Assembly (NCBI GenBank): GCA_016184455.1
Contig: JACPCS010000109.1
Coordinates: 1-64,000, forward strand
From: Acidobacteriota bacterium
GTDB taxonomy: Bacteria; Acidobacteriota; Vicinamibacteria; Vicinamibacterales; UBA2999
DNA length: 64,000 bases
Reading direction: 5' to 3'
Part shown: one piece after another, positions 26,454 to 34,657 of the stretch
How positions within the stretch are numbered: the first letter of the stretch is position 1
How the letters are laid out: each line of letters opens with the position of its first letter
Notes under the pieces: model-generated
Database searches by the model: none
The model's input: the letters and a program-made list of their open reading frames with translations, nothing else
What the model was told of the DNA's origin: nothing
Translations under genes and position numbers: made by a program

Positions 26454-29084
26454 TCACCTGGCGCGCTGCTGGTCGGCGACCCAGATGTCGGACTCGGACC
26501 GCGTGCCACCGTAGAGGACCACGCGATCATCCTTCGAGATCGCCAGAAGTTCGTCGGCCGGTGGCAGTGGGATCTGCGCCTTCACCACGCGACGGTCCAT
26601 CGAGACCGTATCCAGAAGTACCAGCTCACCGCCTGATGTGAAGTAGACGATTCGCCGGCTGTCCGACAGCCACACCGGACTGTACGTCGCCTCGACGCTG
26701 ACCTTTCGGGCGGCGCGCGTGACGAGATCGTACACGCCGATGCCCACCGGACGACCGTTGGGGTTGCCTATGGGGCCGACGACTTTCGTGCCGTCCCGCG
26801 ACCACGACGTGCCGACAATCGTCCCGTCGGCGACCCGCGCCGTTTCGAGCGGCCGGAACGCTGCCGACCGTTCCGTCAGGTCCATTATGAACATTCCGCC
26901 GAAGCCCGAGGCGATCAGCCGATCCCCTCCAGGCGAGAGCAGCGGAACCGTGAGGTCGTTATCAGGAACGCCGCCGACCTTCTGCAGGTTGCCCCCATCG
27001 CGCCCGATCCGCCAGATGGCCCATCGGCCATCCCGGTTGGAGAAGAAGAGCAGCGAGCGGCCGTCCCGCGTCCACACCGGTCCGCGATCACGCGCCGCGT
27101 CATCGATGATCCGGCGCAGCCCGGAGCCATCCGCAGCGCTGACGAAGATGTCTTCCTGCCGCTCGCCGAGGTTGTAATAGGCAACCGAGGCACCGTCGGG
27201 CGACAGGTCGGTCGGCACGAGCATCGCGTTCGAGGTGTTGAGGATCACGGCGGGGCCGGCGACCGCGGCTCCGACGTCGAGCGGCAGCGCCACCGGATTG
27301 ATCGCCGACATCCTCGAACGGAACGCGAGGCGCCTGCCGTCGCGGGAGAGCGACGGCTGCTCGAGCGCGGCCTGCACGCCCGCGGTCACCGGCTCCGGCG
27401 TGCCGGAGGCCCGGCCGGAGGATTGATCGACCGCGATCCGCCACAGGTTCATCGATCCACCCCGATCGCTGGCAAAGATCAGGCTGCGTCCCTCGGGCGT
27501 CCAGATGGGCCCCCAGTCGATCGCGCCATCCTCGGTGACGCTGGTGCGCTGCCCGCCTGAGACCGGGATCGTGTAAATGTCGCGCTGCCCGCCGGTATTG
27601 CTCCAGTACGCGAGGCGCTCCCCGGACGGCGACCATGACGCCTGCGCCGCGTCGCCGGTCCCGTCGATGCGCCGCGGCGCGCCGCCGGCCACATCAGCCA
27701 CCCACAGCGCGCTGGCGGCCAGACGCGACGCGGCGAGGACGATGGCTTCGGTCGTAAATGCGAGCCGGCGTCCGTCGGGAGACCACGCGGGATGAAACCC
27801 GAAGTCGGTGATGCGCCGTGCGGCTTCACCTGTGGCGCCGACGATGAAGATGCCGCCGTCGTCGTCGCCTTCGTGAAACGCGATGAGGCCGCCGTCGGGG
27901 GAAAACGCGGGACTGGCTTCGTCGCGCTCCGGATCCGCCGCCACGGGCGTCGCGTTGCGGCCACCCACCCGCTGGGCATACACGTCCCAGGTGCCGCGCG
28001 CGCGTGTGGCGTAGGCGACGTGCTGCCCGTCCGGCGAGAGGCTCGGCGCCCCTTCTTCACCGGCGGCATCGGTCACCTGCAGGAACTGCTCGAAGCGCGG
28101 TGCCGGCGGCGCACGACGGAGGAAGGCCCAGACAGCAAGGGTCAGCGCGGCGACGACGACCAGAGCCGCCGCCGCGACGGCCGTCGTCGGTGCGCGGGCC
28201 CGCCCCGGCGTCACGGTGCCGGTTGCGCTCACGCGCGTCGTGGAGGTCAGGGTGTCCAGCGCGAATGCCAGGTCGCGCGCTGACTGGAAGCGGAGCTCGG
28301 GCTTCTTTTCCAGGCACCGCCGCACGATCCGGTCGAGGGCCGGCGGGACGCGGCCGGTGGCGACATCCAGATCCGGCGGATCGGCGTTCAGGATGGCGCT
28401 GATCGTGTCGGCGGCCGTCTCGCCATGGAATGCGCGCCGGCCGGCCAGCATCTCGTACAACACCGCACCGAACGCAAAGAGATCCGCGCGATGATCCGTC
28501 GCGAGGCCGCGTACCTGCTCGGGCGCCATGTAGCCCATGGTGCCGAGGACGGTGCCCGCCGCGGTGCCGCCCGTGTTGGCCATCGTGGCGCTGGCCGGCG
28601 CCGTGTCGAGCGCCTTGGCGAGCCCGAAATCGAGAATCTTCACGCGGTCATCGCGCGTGATGAACAGGTTGTCCGGCTTCAGGTCGCGGTGTGCCCTCCC
28701 CGAATCGTGTGCCGACGCGAGACCCTGCGCGATCTGGACGGCATACTCGATCGCCTTCCGCGGCGGCAGCGCGCCGGCGGCGAGCGTCTCGCGGAGGCTC
28801 ACGCCTTCCAGCAGCTCCATCACCGCGTAGACCACGCTGCCGTCGCGTCCGAAATCGTGGATGGCGAGGATGTTCGGATGCGACAGCGCGGCGACCGCCC
28901 GCGCCTCGCGCTCGAAGCGCGCCAGCCGGTCCGGTTCCGACGCAAAGACCGCGGGCAGCACCTTGATGGCGACGCGGCGGCCAAGCCTGGGATCACGCGC
29001 TTCATACACTTCGCCCATACCTCCGGCACCAAGCGCGCGGAGGATCTCGAAGGTGGCGATGCGTGCGCCGGGGGCAAGGGTCAC
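26454..29084 (-). CDS. Membrane Ser/Thr protein kinase with beta-propeller sensor domain
   Basis: An 876-residue Hanks-type kinase. Kinase domain at about 10-275: GAGGMGEVYEARD (glycine loop), VAIKVLP (Lys41), AHRDLKPDNLFI (catalytic Asp134), LDFGLAK, GYMAPEQVRG. A membrane segment follows near 310-330 (VVVAALTLAVWAFL). The outer 540 residues consist of TolB/PD40-type propeller blades with repeated SPDGxxxA and WSPDGRRLAF motifs. The layout is characteristic of Acidobacteriota: an extracellular sensor coupled to cytoplasmic phosphorylation. GTG 29084 is the start; a TATAAT lies 17 bases upstream. Ligand and targets are unknown. It lies between the tRNA-Ser repeats. Confidence 0.93.
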   Translation of the reverse strand: MTLAPGARIATFEILRALGAGGMGEVYEARDPRLGRRVAIKVLPAVFASEPDRLARFEREARAVAALSHPNILAIHDFGRDGSVVYAVMELLEGVSLRETLAAGALPPRKAIEYAVQIAQGLASAHDSGRAHRDLKPDNLFITRDDRVKILDFGLAKALDTAPASATMANTGGTAAGTVLGTMGYMAPEQVRGLATDHRADLFAFGAVLYEMLAGRRAFHGETAADTISAILNADPPDLDVATGRVPPALDRIVRRCLEKKPELRFQSARDLAFALDTLTSTTRVSATGTVTPGRARAPTTAVAAAALVVVAALTLAVWAFLRRAPPAPRFEQFLQVTDAAGEEGAPSLSPDGQHVAYATRARGTWDVYAQRVGGRNATPVAADPERDEASPAFSPDGGLIAFHEGDDDGGIFIVGATGEAARRITDFGFHPAWSPDGRRLAFTTEAIVLAASRLAASALWVADVAGGAPRRIDGTGDAAQASWSPSGERLAYWSNTGGQRDIYTIPVSGGQRTSVTEDGAIDWGPIWTPEGRSLIFASDRGGSMNLWRIAVDQSSGRASGTPEPVTAGVQAALEQPSLSRDGRRLAFRSRMSAINPVALPLDVGAAVAGPAVILNTSNAMLVPTDLSPDGASVAYYNLGERQEDIFVSAADGSGLRRIIDDAARDRGPVWTRDGRSLLFFSNRDGRWAIWRIGRDGGNLQKVGGVPDNDLTVPLLSPGGDRLIASGFGGMFIMDLTERSAAFRPLETARVADGTIVGTSWSRDGTKVVGPIGNPNGRPVGIGVYDLVTRAARKVSVEATYSPVWLSDSRRIVYFTSGGELVLLDTVSMDRRVVKAQIPLPPADELLAISKDDRVVLYGGTRSESDIWVADQQRAR

Positions 29085-29263
29085 GGCAGTGGGTGAGCCG
29101 CATTATAGTGGCGCGGCCGGGCTCGCACGATCTGCGGAGCGCGGCCGAGGCTCAGCAGATCCCGGCCCGTGACCGGAACGGCCCACCCTGGAGTCCGAAC
29201 CAGTGCGGAGGCTGGGGTTGCCGATTGACTGTCCATGGGACGGCGCGACGCGTAGCGGCCGCG

Positions 29264-29548
29264 TCAGGCCACTCGACGCCGCGAAGGCTTCAGGACAAAG
29301 CGCACGCGCATGCCAAGACGCGCCAGCATGTGCTGAATCAACAGGTCGGCGCGGACCAGCAGATGGTCGGCTTCTTCGGCCGAAAGCCCGAGATCGAGTC
29401 CCACGCTCGTCATCGGTTTCCAGTCGTCCGGATCGAGCCCCTTTTGCACTCGTCGAAGCTGAAAGCGGCTGCGGCGCCGCGCATCCGGCGGAAATGCTCG
29501 GACGTCGCGCCGGGCGCTTCCAAGCCACACGACAGGCTTATCCGACAC
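29264..29548 (-). pseudogene. HigB-HigA toxin/antitoxin deletion fusion
   Basis: The first 48 residues match the N-terminus of HigB/Gp49-type toxins (KPVVWLGSARRDVRAFPPDA, then GLDPDDWKPMTSVG). Where the toxin should continue with its catalytic strand (VREIRI-type), the sequence switches to the N-terminus of an XRE antitoxin (LDLGLSAEEADHLLVRADLL) and then to an unrelated basic tail. One in-frame deletion joining the two genes explains this. No RNase core or HTH remains, so neither activity is expected. A TTGACA-like box lies upstream of GTG 29548. Confidence 0.6.
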
Positions 29549-29764
29549 GACTCACTATGCTCTTGTATATTGTCAACGCCATGGAATCGCACGACAGAAA
29601 TGAGAGGGACAGTTTTCAGCAGCTGTTCATTGTTGATGCGATCCGGTTCCATCGGTTCGCCCAAGCGCGAGACGTGCGGGCTGGCAACCCGCGGCTCCGC
29701 ACATCTGCGTCGGATCGCACGTCCCGTCGTCTCGCGCGTGCCGACCTCGACATCCCATGACACG

Positions 29765-29905
29765 ATGACATCACACGCGACGCGCATCGGTGGCACGCAG
29801 GCGAAGTCCGCGGTGCGAAACCAGCGGAGTATCCGCCGCCTGCGCGGCAGCGTCGCGTGGGAAGGCAATCTTGAGGAGTCGCGACTCGGCCGCTCCACGA
29901 AGTAC
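29765..29905 (+). pseudogene. Remnant of a VapB-type antitoxin C-terminus
   Basis: A short stretch, SIRRLRGSVAWEGNLEESRL, resembles the C-terminal end of VapB antitoxins, which contacts the VapC toxin. The DNA-binding N-terminus is absent and no stop follows at the normal place; the frame runs on into low-quality sequence. No VapC partner follows. I treat it as a scar of a lost toxin-antitoxin pair. Between this and the HigBA relic (29549-29764) I see nothing coding. Confidence 0.4.
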
Positions 29906-29924
29906 CCCGGCGTCCGTCTTGGAC

Positions 29925-30048
29925 ATCGGCCAACGGATCGGCCAAACACCGCGCCTGAGCTTGTCCGCCGACCCGCCATCACCCTGGGGTTCTTCCGAAC
30001 ACCTGTCGGGTTGGACTGATCAACGAAGATCGGCCAAGAAATCGGCCA
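29925..30048. promoter_or_regulatory. Paired ATCGGCCA direct repeats upstream of fic
   Basis: ATCGGCCA occurs at 29925, 29937, 30029 and 30041: two pairs, each with 12-base spacing, about 104 bases apart. A degenerate fifth copy (ATGGCCA, 30061) overlaps the fic promoter. The regular spacing suggests binding sites for a regulator, possibly autoregulation by the winged-helix end of the Fic protein. Confidence 0.45.
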
Positions 30049-30077
30049 CAGTCCGACTTGATGGCCAATAAATAGCC

Positions 30078-30083
30078 TATAAT
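30078..30083 (+). promoter_or_regulatory. Candidate -10 box of the fic gene
   Basis: Perfect TATAAT ending 12 bases before the ATG at 30096, in an AT-rich patch unlike its GC-rich surroundings. A GACTTG at 17-base spacing could be a weak -35. The leader would be about five bases, so translation is nearly leaderless. Confidence 0.5.
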
Positions 30084-30095
30084 TAGCTCGATTCG

Positions 30096-31310
30096 ATGTC
30101 ATCAGATCGGCCAGACGAGCCGCTGGAAAGTGCCCAGCGCATCGAGCCTGCCCGTGTCGAGAACCCGCCGGAACGGGTCGCTGACCTGGCTGCCGAGCTG
30201 TCTGCGGCATCGGCCACATTGGGTCGTTCATTACACGCGCGCACCGCGGCAAACCTTGCGGACCTCGTACGCATCATGAACACCTGCTACAGCAATCTCA
30301 TCGAAGGACACAACACGCGTCCGCGCGACATCGAACGCGCGCTCGCAGGGGAATTCGACCGGGACGAAGACCGCCGCAACCTCCAACTCGAAGCAGCTGC
30401 ACACGTGCACGTTCAGTCGGAAGTGGATCGAATGGCGGCTGCGGGGACGCTTCCCGAGCCCGCGTCCCCCGAGTTCATCCAGTGGCTGCATCGGGAATTC
30501 TATCGAGATGCTCCTGGGCCGATGCTTCGGATCACTGGCGTTGGTCGAGAGTTCACGATGACGCCGGGTGAATGGAGATCGCGACCGGAACATGACGTCG
30601 CTGTCGGCAGGCATCAGCCGCCATCCAGCGCGCGCGTTGACGACTTCATGCGCTACTTCGCGCAGCGGTATCGATTCGACGGCATGGGCCGGGCGGGTCG
30701 GATCATCGCGATGGCCGCCGCTCATCATCGGTTCAACTACATCCATCCGTTCCCGGATGGAAACGGGCGCGTCAGTCGCTTGATGAGCCACGCGATGGCG
30801 TGGCACGCCGACGTTGCCGCCCATGGTCTCTGGTCGATCTCCCGTGGATTGGCACGCGGACTCGAGAGTCGCACTGAGTACGAGCAGATGATGGATCTCG
30901 CGGACACTCCGCGGCAGGGCGATTTCGATGGCCGAGGAAACCTGTCCGAACGCTCCCTCATTGATTTCGTCACATGGTTCTTGCGCGTGGCGCTGGATCA
31001 AATCACGTTCATGTCGGAGCTCTTCGATCTCGATAATCTGGCGAACCGGTTACGCACGTTCATGGCGCGTCAGGACCGATTCAAGCCTGAAGCGGCAGCC
31101 CTGCTCGAACAGACACTGGTGCGTGGCGAAATCGAACGTGGCGAGGCATCGCGGATCACGGGCCTTCCTGTTCGGACGGCGCAGCGCGTGCTCAACGAGC
31201 TGGTCGGCGAAGGCCTGCTCGCGTCGGCGACGCCGAAAGGCCCCGTGTCGCTGCGCTTTCCGGCCCAGACCCTTGAGGCGCTTTTTCCACGTTTGTACTC
31301 TCTCGCGTAG
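30096..31310 (+). CDS. Fic-domain protein (putative AMP-transferase), class II
   Basis: A 404-residue protein. The Fic motif HPFPDGNGR (216-224) carries the catalytic His and phosphate-binding loop for NMP transfer to target hydroxyls. Upstream, SNLIEG (66-71) matches the inhibitory helix motif S/T-x-x-x-E-G/N, so it is self-inhibited from its own N-terminal part (class II). The C-terminal 70 residues ([20 protein letters not shown]) form a winged helix, which suggests DNA binding or autoregulation. A near-leaderless promoter and paired repeats precede it. It lies between the tRNA-Ser repeats. The target is unknown; a toxin-like or defence role is possible. Confidence 0.93.
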   Translation: MSSDRPDEPLESAQRIEPARVENPPERVADLAAELSAASATLGRSLHARTAANLADLVRIMNTCYSNLIEGHNTRPRDIERALAGEFDRDEDRRNLQLEAAAHVHVQSEVDRMAAAGTLPEPASPEFIQWLHREFYRDAPGPMLRITGVGREFTMTPGEWRSRPEHDVAVGRHQPPSSARVDDFMRYFAQRYRFDGMGRAGRIIAMAAAHHRFNYIHPFPDGNGRVSRLMSHAMAWHADVAAHGLWSISRGLARGLESRTEYEQMMDLADTPRQGDFDGRGNLSERSLIDFVTWFLRVALDQITFMSELFDLDNLANRLRTFMARQDRFKPEAAALLEQTLVRGEIERGEASRITGLPVRTAQRVLNELVGEGLLASATPKGPVSLRFPAQTLEALFPRLYSLA

Positions 31311-31323
31311 CGAGCCATCCGTA

Positions 31324-31562
31324 GCGGCGGGGCGGAGAAATCAGAGTGGCATCTCCATCAGGATTTCGTCACGACATTGGGCCTGAAACGCGAAGGTGAC
31401 GTCTGGGTCAGGCCAGACCAAGACTACGTGGAGGTCGCCAAGTTAACCCCTTCGACTGAGGGTTCCGCAGTTCTCTTGGAAGTGCGTGCCTCGCACCTGC
31501 GTGACTACCTATGCGCACGCGGAATGGGACTCCTTATCGGGATCGATGAGGCATCGCCCTTC
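31324..31562 (+). pseudogene. Unidentified gene fragment, open at both ends
   Basis: An open stretch without a plausible start reads WHLHQDFVTTLGLKREGDVW, then VRPDQDYVEVAKL, LLEVRASHLRDYLCARGMGL and LLIGIDEASPF. It has the texture of real coding sequence but ends in unrelated residues, and no ribosome site is present. I do not recognise the family with confidence. The rest of the interval to the tRNA repeat (31563-31809) shows nothing else. Confidence 0.5.
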
Positions 31563-31809
31563 GTAGTCCAGGGTACCAGCTGCTTGACGCGGCCGTGTCG
31601 GCGATCTACGGAATCTGCGGCGTTATCGAACCCACGTGGTGACGGGAGAATGGCTTCTGGTTCCGCCCACTCGTTGTCGTAGATCGGATGCGATCCTCAG
31701 TTCGCAGGTCGAAGCGCTCGCTCATGCGCACCCAACAGCTGAGCCCGCGTGCAATGGCGTGCAAGGCGCCACGGCATCGCTGGCATCTATGGCATCGTCG
31801 GTTTTTTGA

Positions 31810-31828
31810 AATCTGTAAGTTACAGATT
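31810..31828. promoter_or_regulatory. Perfect 9-1-9 palindrome beside the putative att repeat
   Basis: AATCTGTAA-G-TTACAGATT. This AT-rich perfect palindrome lies 15 bases before the copy of the tRNA-Ser 3' end. It could be a recombinase or excisionase arm site, or an operator of a lost gene. Confidence 0.45.
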
Positions 31829-31843
31829 CCATTGGAGGCGTCA

Positions 31844-31869
31844 GAGTTCGACTCCCACTCTCTCCGCCA
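31844..31869 (+). repeat. Partial copy of the tRNA-Ser 3' end (putative attachment site)
   Basis: Bases 31844-31869 match the tRNA 3' end (26328-26353) at 24 of 26 positions, including TCCCACTCTCTCCGCCA. Neither the anticodon nor D-arm sequence precedes it, so it is not a second complete tRNA. Repeats of a tRNA 3' end are the usual footprint of site-specific integration. No integrase gene remains between the copies. Confidence 0.65.
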
Positions 31870-31919
31870 GCCTTCGCTCGCCTGCCGGCGAGCTTCGGCT
31901 AGGCAGGCCAGCGAAGGCT
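31869..31919. repeat. Large palindromic repeat downstream of the MBL gene
   Basis: Outer arms AGCCTTCGCT (31869-31878) and AGCGAAGGCT (31910-31919) pair perfectly; inside them GCCTGCC (31880-31886) pairs with GGCAGGC (31902-31908). It lies 11 bases after the stop of the minus-strand MBL gene and may terminate it. There is no T-run, so it may simply be an interspersed palindrome. Confidence 0.6.
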
Positions 31920-31930
31920 GTCCCGCCCGC

Positions 31931-32980
31931 TTACTTCGAATCAGTCAGGAAGTGGTACATCCCGAGAACGTTGAGGGGGACCCAGTCGAAGCCGTCCCAG
32001 TGGCTGTACTCCGCCATCGTGATGTCCCGCTGCATCTGTTCCAGCGTCTGTTTCCTGGCAATGCCGGCGGCAACCGCGGTTCGGAGCTTCTCGAAGTACA
32101 CGCGCCACGCGGTGATGTCTTTCACCGTGCCCACCGGTCCATGGCCGGTCGCCACGTGCCTGAAGCCGGCGGCCAGCTTCTCCGCGTTTCGGATGGCGGT
32201 CATCCACTGTTCGAATCGCCCGAGCTCGTAGTCCATCTCCCGGTTGGGCAGCCGCCGGAACGACACGAAATCGACGAGAAACAGCACGCCGTCGTCCGGA
32301 AAGGCGATGTAGCTCGAGTCCAGCGAGTGATTCATTTCCCCGACCCAGCTCACCTCCACCCGTTTGCCGCCCAGGCGGATCTGATGCGTGTCCTTGTACG
32401 TGATATCCGGAGGACGGACGAAGCTCACGGGTCCGCGCATGACCTCCGCGCCGCTGAGCCTGCCGTCGCGGTTCGCGTCGTACGCGTCGAACGGGACGGT
32501 CGCCGGCGCTTCGGCCCTTTCAACCACGCCGTTGCGATTCGCATCGAGCTTGGCCACCTCCGCAAACTCCCCGACGATTTGCGAGAGCGTGGTGGACGCT
32601 GGCGGCAGCGCCAGGTGCGAGAGCATGTTGGCGTGACCGACGAACCGGGCCGTGTCCGCGAAAACGTCGCCGCCTGAGGCATGGTCCCAATGGTGATGGC
32701 TGTAGACGACGTATTCGACCGGAACCTTGAATCGTGTGGCGAGCTCCGCCTTGAGCCATCTCGAGAAGTCAGCGTTGATCGGGTCCCCCAGAATGATGCC
32801 CTCTGGCGTGACCACGAACACGGTACGGTGGTTGTTGTTCGTCGCCGTGTACACGCCACCACTAATCAGCTCAATGGACCGGCGCGGCGCGGCGGCCGGC
32901 GACTGGCCCAGGGCCTCAGAGGCCACGACCAGCACTGCAACCATACCCACGAGGATCCTCGTTGTCGTACTGCTACCCAT
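31931..32980 (-). CDS. Exported metallo-beta-lactamase-fold hydrolase with two EF-hand loops
   Basis: A 349-residue protein with a signal peptide (ILVGMVAVLVVASEALGQ). The MBL zinc motif is SHHHWDH at 94-100. Inserted after it, residues 146-157 (DANRNGVVERAE) and 168-179 (DANRDGRLSGAE) are two canonical calcium-binding EF-hand loops 22 residues apart. MBL motifs then resume (WVGEMNHSLDSSYIAFPDDG, VATGHGPVG). AAAGGAGA precedes the ATG. The combination suggests a calcium-dependent or calcium-stabilised secreted hydrolase; the substrate is unknown. Confidence 0.88.
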   Translation of the reverse strand: MGSSTTTRILVGMVAVLVVASEALGQSPAAAPRRSIELISGGVYTATNNNHRTVFVVTPEGIILGDPINADFSRWLKAELATRFKVPVEYVVYSHHHWDHASGGDVFADTARFVGHANMLSHLALPPASTTLSQIVGEFAEVAKLDANRNGVVERAEAPATVPFDAYDANRDGRLSGAEVMRGPVSFVRPPDITYKDTHQIRLGGKRVEVSWVGEMNHSLDSSYIAFPDDGVLFLVDFVSFRRLPNREMDYELGRFEQWMTAIRNAEKLAAGFRHVATGHGPVGTVKDITAWRVYFEKLRTAVAAGIARKQTLEQMQRDITMAEYSHWDGFDWVPLNVLGMYHFLTDSK

Positions 32981-33057
32981 CGCGGTCTCCTTTGCGCCTA
33001 TCGATACGCGGCCTCCGCACGCCCGTCGCCTGGACTCATTGCTCCCGTGAAACGGAT

Positions 33058-33290
33058 TCAGTGTAGTCGAACTGGCCGCCCGGCGCTGCAGACGTACGAC
33101 AGCGGATAGCCCCACGCGTCAGCCGCAGGGCCCAGGAGCGGCTGCGCGGCAACCGCGCCTGACGATTCAAGCAGCGAGTCGAATGACAGCACGGTGGCAC
33201 GCTCCCGCGATTCGATCAGCCGTTCAAGTACGCCTGCCGGAAGGGATCGAGTGTGTCGCCGGAGGCCGCCGAGTACTGCCGTCACCACGA
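33058..33290 (-). pseudogene. C-terminal fragment of an MFS transporter
   Basis: The sequence ESRERATVLSFDSLLESSGA and QPLLGPAADAWGY is the late cytoplasmic loop and helix of MFS drug or sugar exporters. Just upstream, in another frame, lies DPFRQAYLNG, which belongs before it; a one-base deletion separates the two. All earlier membrane segments are gone and the normal C-terminal helix is cut short. A dead remnant. Confidence 0.65.
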
Positions 33291-33449
33291 CTCAGCGTGA
33301 TCGCTGGTGCCTGCCCGACGATGTACGGCGACGGCGTCGACGTTGGCCACGCGTGCATGCGGTGGATGCTGAGACTCACGGGCGGCCTGCCGACGTAAGG
33401 TGCAAGCCGTGCGTGCCGGTCAGTTGATGGACCCCAACTGGTCCCCGCC

Positions 33450-33743
33450 TCACAACCATCGCCGAACCGACGCCTGGTAGTTGGCGTACTGGTTTGGAAA
33501 TCGGGCTTTCAGGTAGCGCTCCTCGCGCGGGACGACCACCAGCGCGATGAGCGCCAAGTAGGTCGGCTCGAGCGCCTCCGCCCCGAGGACCATTGCGCCG
33601 ATCATCCTCAGCGGCATCGCGGCGGCATCTGGACCCATCAGAAGGGCCGCCGCGAACATCTCGAACGCAGCAAAGATGATCCCGGCAACGATACCCGTGG
33701 CGACGATCGTGCCGAGCCCGAAACGAACCGCGACCCTTGCCAT
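33450..33743 (-). CDS. Small membrane protein, apparent chimera of two families
   Basis: A 97-residue product with GGGAGGTGACAG before the ATG. Residues 1-60 (TIVATGIVAGIIFAAFEMFA, MPLRMIGAMVLGAEALEPTY) resemble the N-terminus of small four-helix membrane proteins. The last 30 (PREERYLKARFPNQYANYQA) match the C-terminal end of isoprenylcysteine-methyltransferase-like/NnrU-type proteins, normally preceded by several helices and a SAM site absent here. The simplest explanation is an in-frame deletion between neighbouring genes. It could be expressed but is unlikely to keep either function. Confidence 0.5.
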   Translation of the reverse strand: MARVAVRFGLGTIVATGIVAGIIFAAFEMFAAALLMGPDAAAMPLRMIGAMVLGAEALEPTYLALIALVVVPREERYLKARFPNQYANYQASVRRWL

Positions 33744-33863
33744 CTGTCACCTCCCGGATGAAGTCCTCTCGTGCAACGGTGGTTCCACCACGTCGCTCGG
33801 CGTGCGCGGGTCCAGCCATTGCCCGTGCCGGCACGGTCGAGCGGTTCACCAAGGAAGAGATGG

Positions 33864-34113
33864 ATGACAGTGCTCTATTCGGTAGGCGTGTGTGCTGCTG
33901 CCGTGATTCTGCCGAATATGGCCCTGTTCGCCCAGGCGACATCCCAGCCACAAGCGGCACCTTCTGCCGCAGCACAACAGACAGTCGGCGACCAGCAGGG
34001 TAACTGTGATCGGATGCATCCAGCGTGAAGCCGACTCCCGTCGCGCCAGAGATGCCGGCCGGGGCGGGGTCGCGGGGACTGGTGCGGGTGTTGGCAACGA
34101 GTTCGTCCTGATC
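33864..34113 (+). pseudogene. Frameshifted small exported protein gene
   Basis: From ATG 33864, with AAGGAAGAG upstream, the product begins with a signal peptide (YSVGVCAAAVILPNMALFAQ) and a Gln/Ala linker. Near 34003 a one-base shift is needed to enter the frame VTVIGCIQREADSRRARDA, followed by GRGGVAGTGAGVGNEFVLI, as in a family of small secreted acidobacterial proteins with a VTVTGCIQRE motif that I know from memory. The expected C-terminal half is replaced by unrelated sequence. Confidence 0.5.
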
Positions 34114-34138
34114 ACGCATCCACCCGTCGATCTCGAGG

Positions 34139-34657
34139 TCAAACCGCAGGGCTGCGCACGTTCGCGACTTCATTGTCCGCGATCGTATCGGGCGGAACCG
34201 AACCGTCCACCGAACGTGAAGCCCACGATCGACATTCAACACGGAGGCGCTCGGCCTCTGCGCTGATTGCACGAGCCAGTTCACCAGCCAGGCGACTCTG
34301 TTCCGTCACTTGGCGCCACGCTTCTGTCGATACCTTTTCGCGAGCCAGGCGCTGATCCGCCGCGAGCGCTTCGCCAGCGCGCCGGTATTCGCGAAGAAGC
34401 GTCACTCCTTCATCGTCGAGGTAATCGGTCAGCGACACGTAGGCGATTTCGAGGTAGTCGCGGAGTTCGAGGGTCAGTTGACCGGTCGACACGAGAGCCT
34501 CGACGGACGTCCTGAACGCCGATTGGATCAGCGCCTTTGGATGCGGCAGGTCGCGGACTGAAGCGGGGTAAACGTCCGCCGCCGTCTGCGCCTCGACGAG
34601 CGCCAGGAACGCGGCGACGACCCGCTGCGCGTCGGTCGGGATGCTAGGGTCCAACAT
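34139..34657 (-). CDS. Helical protein of unknown function
   Basis: A 172-residue soluble, mostly helical protein: RVVAAFLALVEAQTAADVYP, SAFRTSVEALVSTGQLTLEL, YLEIAYVSLTDYLDDEGVTL, with a charged C-terminal half. GGAGGCGG lies upstream of ATG 34657, which overlaps the end of the large activase gene by 14 bases, so it is probably translated with that operon. I recognise no family; the last 15 residues may be altered by a nearby deletion. Confidence 0.6.
   Translation of the reverse strand: MLDPSIPTDAQRVVAAFLALVEAQTAADVYPASVRDLPHPKALIQSAFRTSVEALVSTGQLTLELRDYLEIAYVSLTDYLDDEGVTLLREYRRAGEALAADQRLAREKVSTEAWRQVTEQSRLAGELARAISAEAERLRVECRSWASRSVDGSVPPDTIADNEVANVRSPAV

Noticed and set aside
26354-31843. 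Tyrosine recombinase within the putative island
   Set aside because: No frame shows R-H-R-Y-type integrase motifs; the element seems to have lost it.
31844-31869. A second tRNA-Ser gene
   Set aside because: Only the T arm and acceptor 3' side are present; no anticodon or D arm precedes it.
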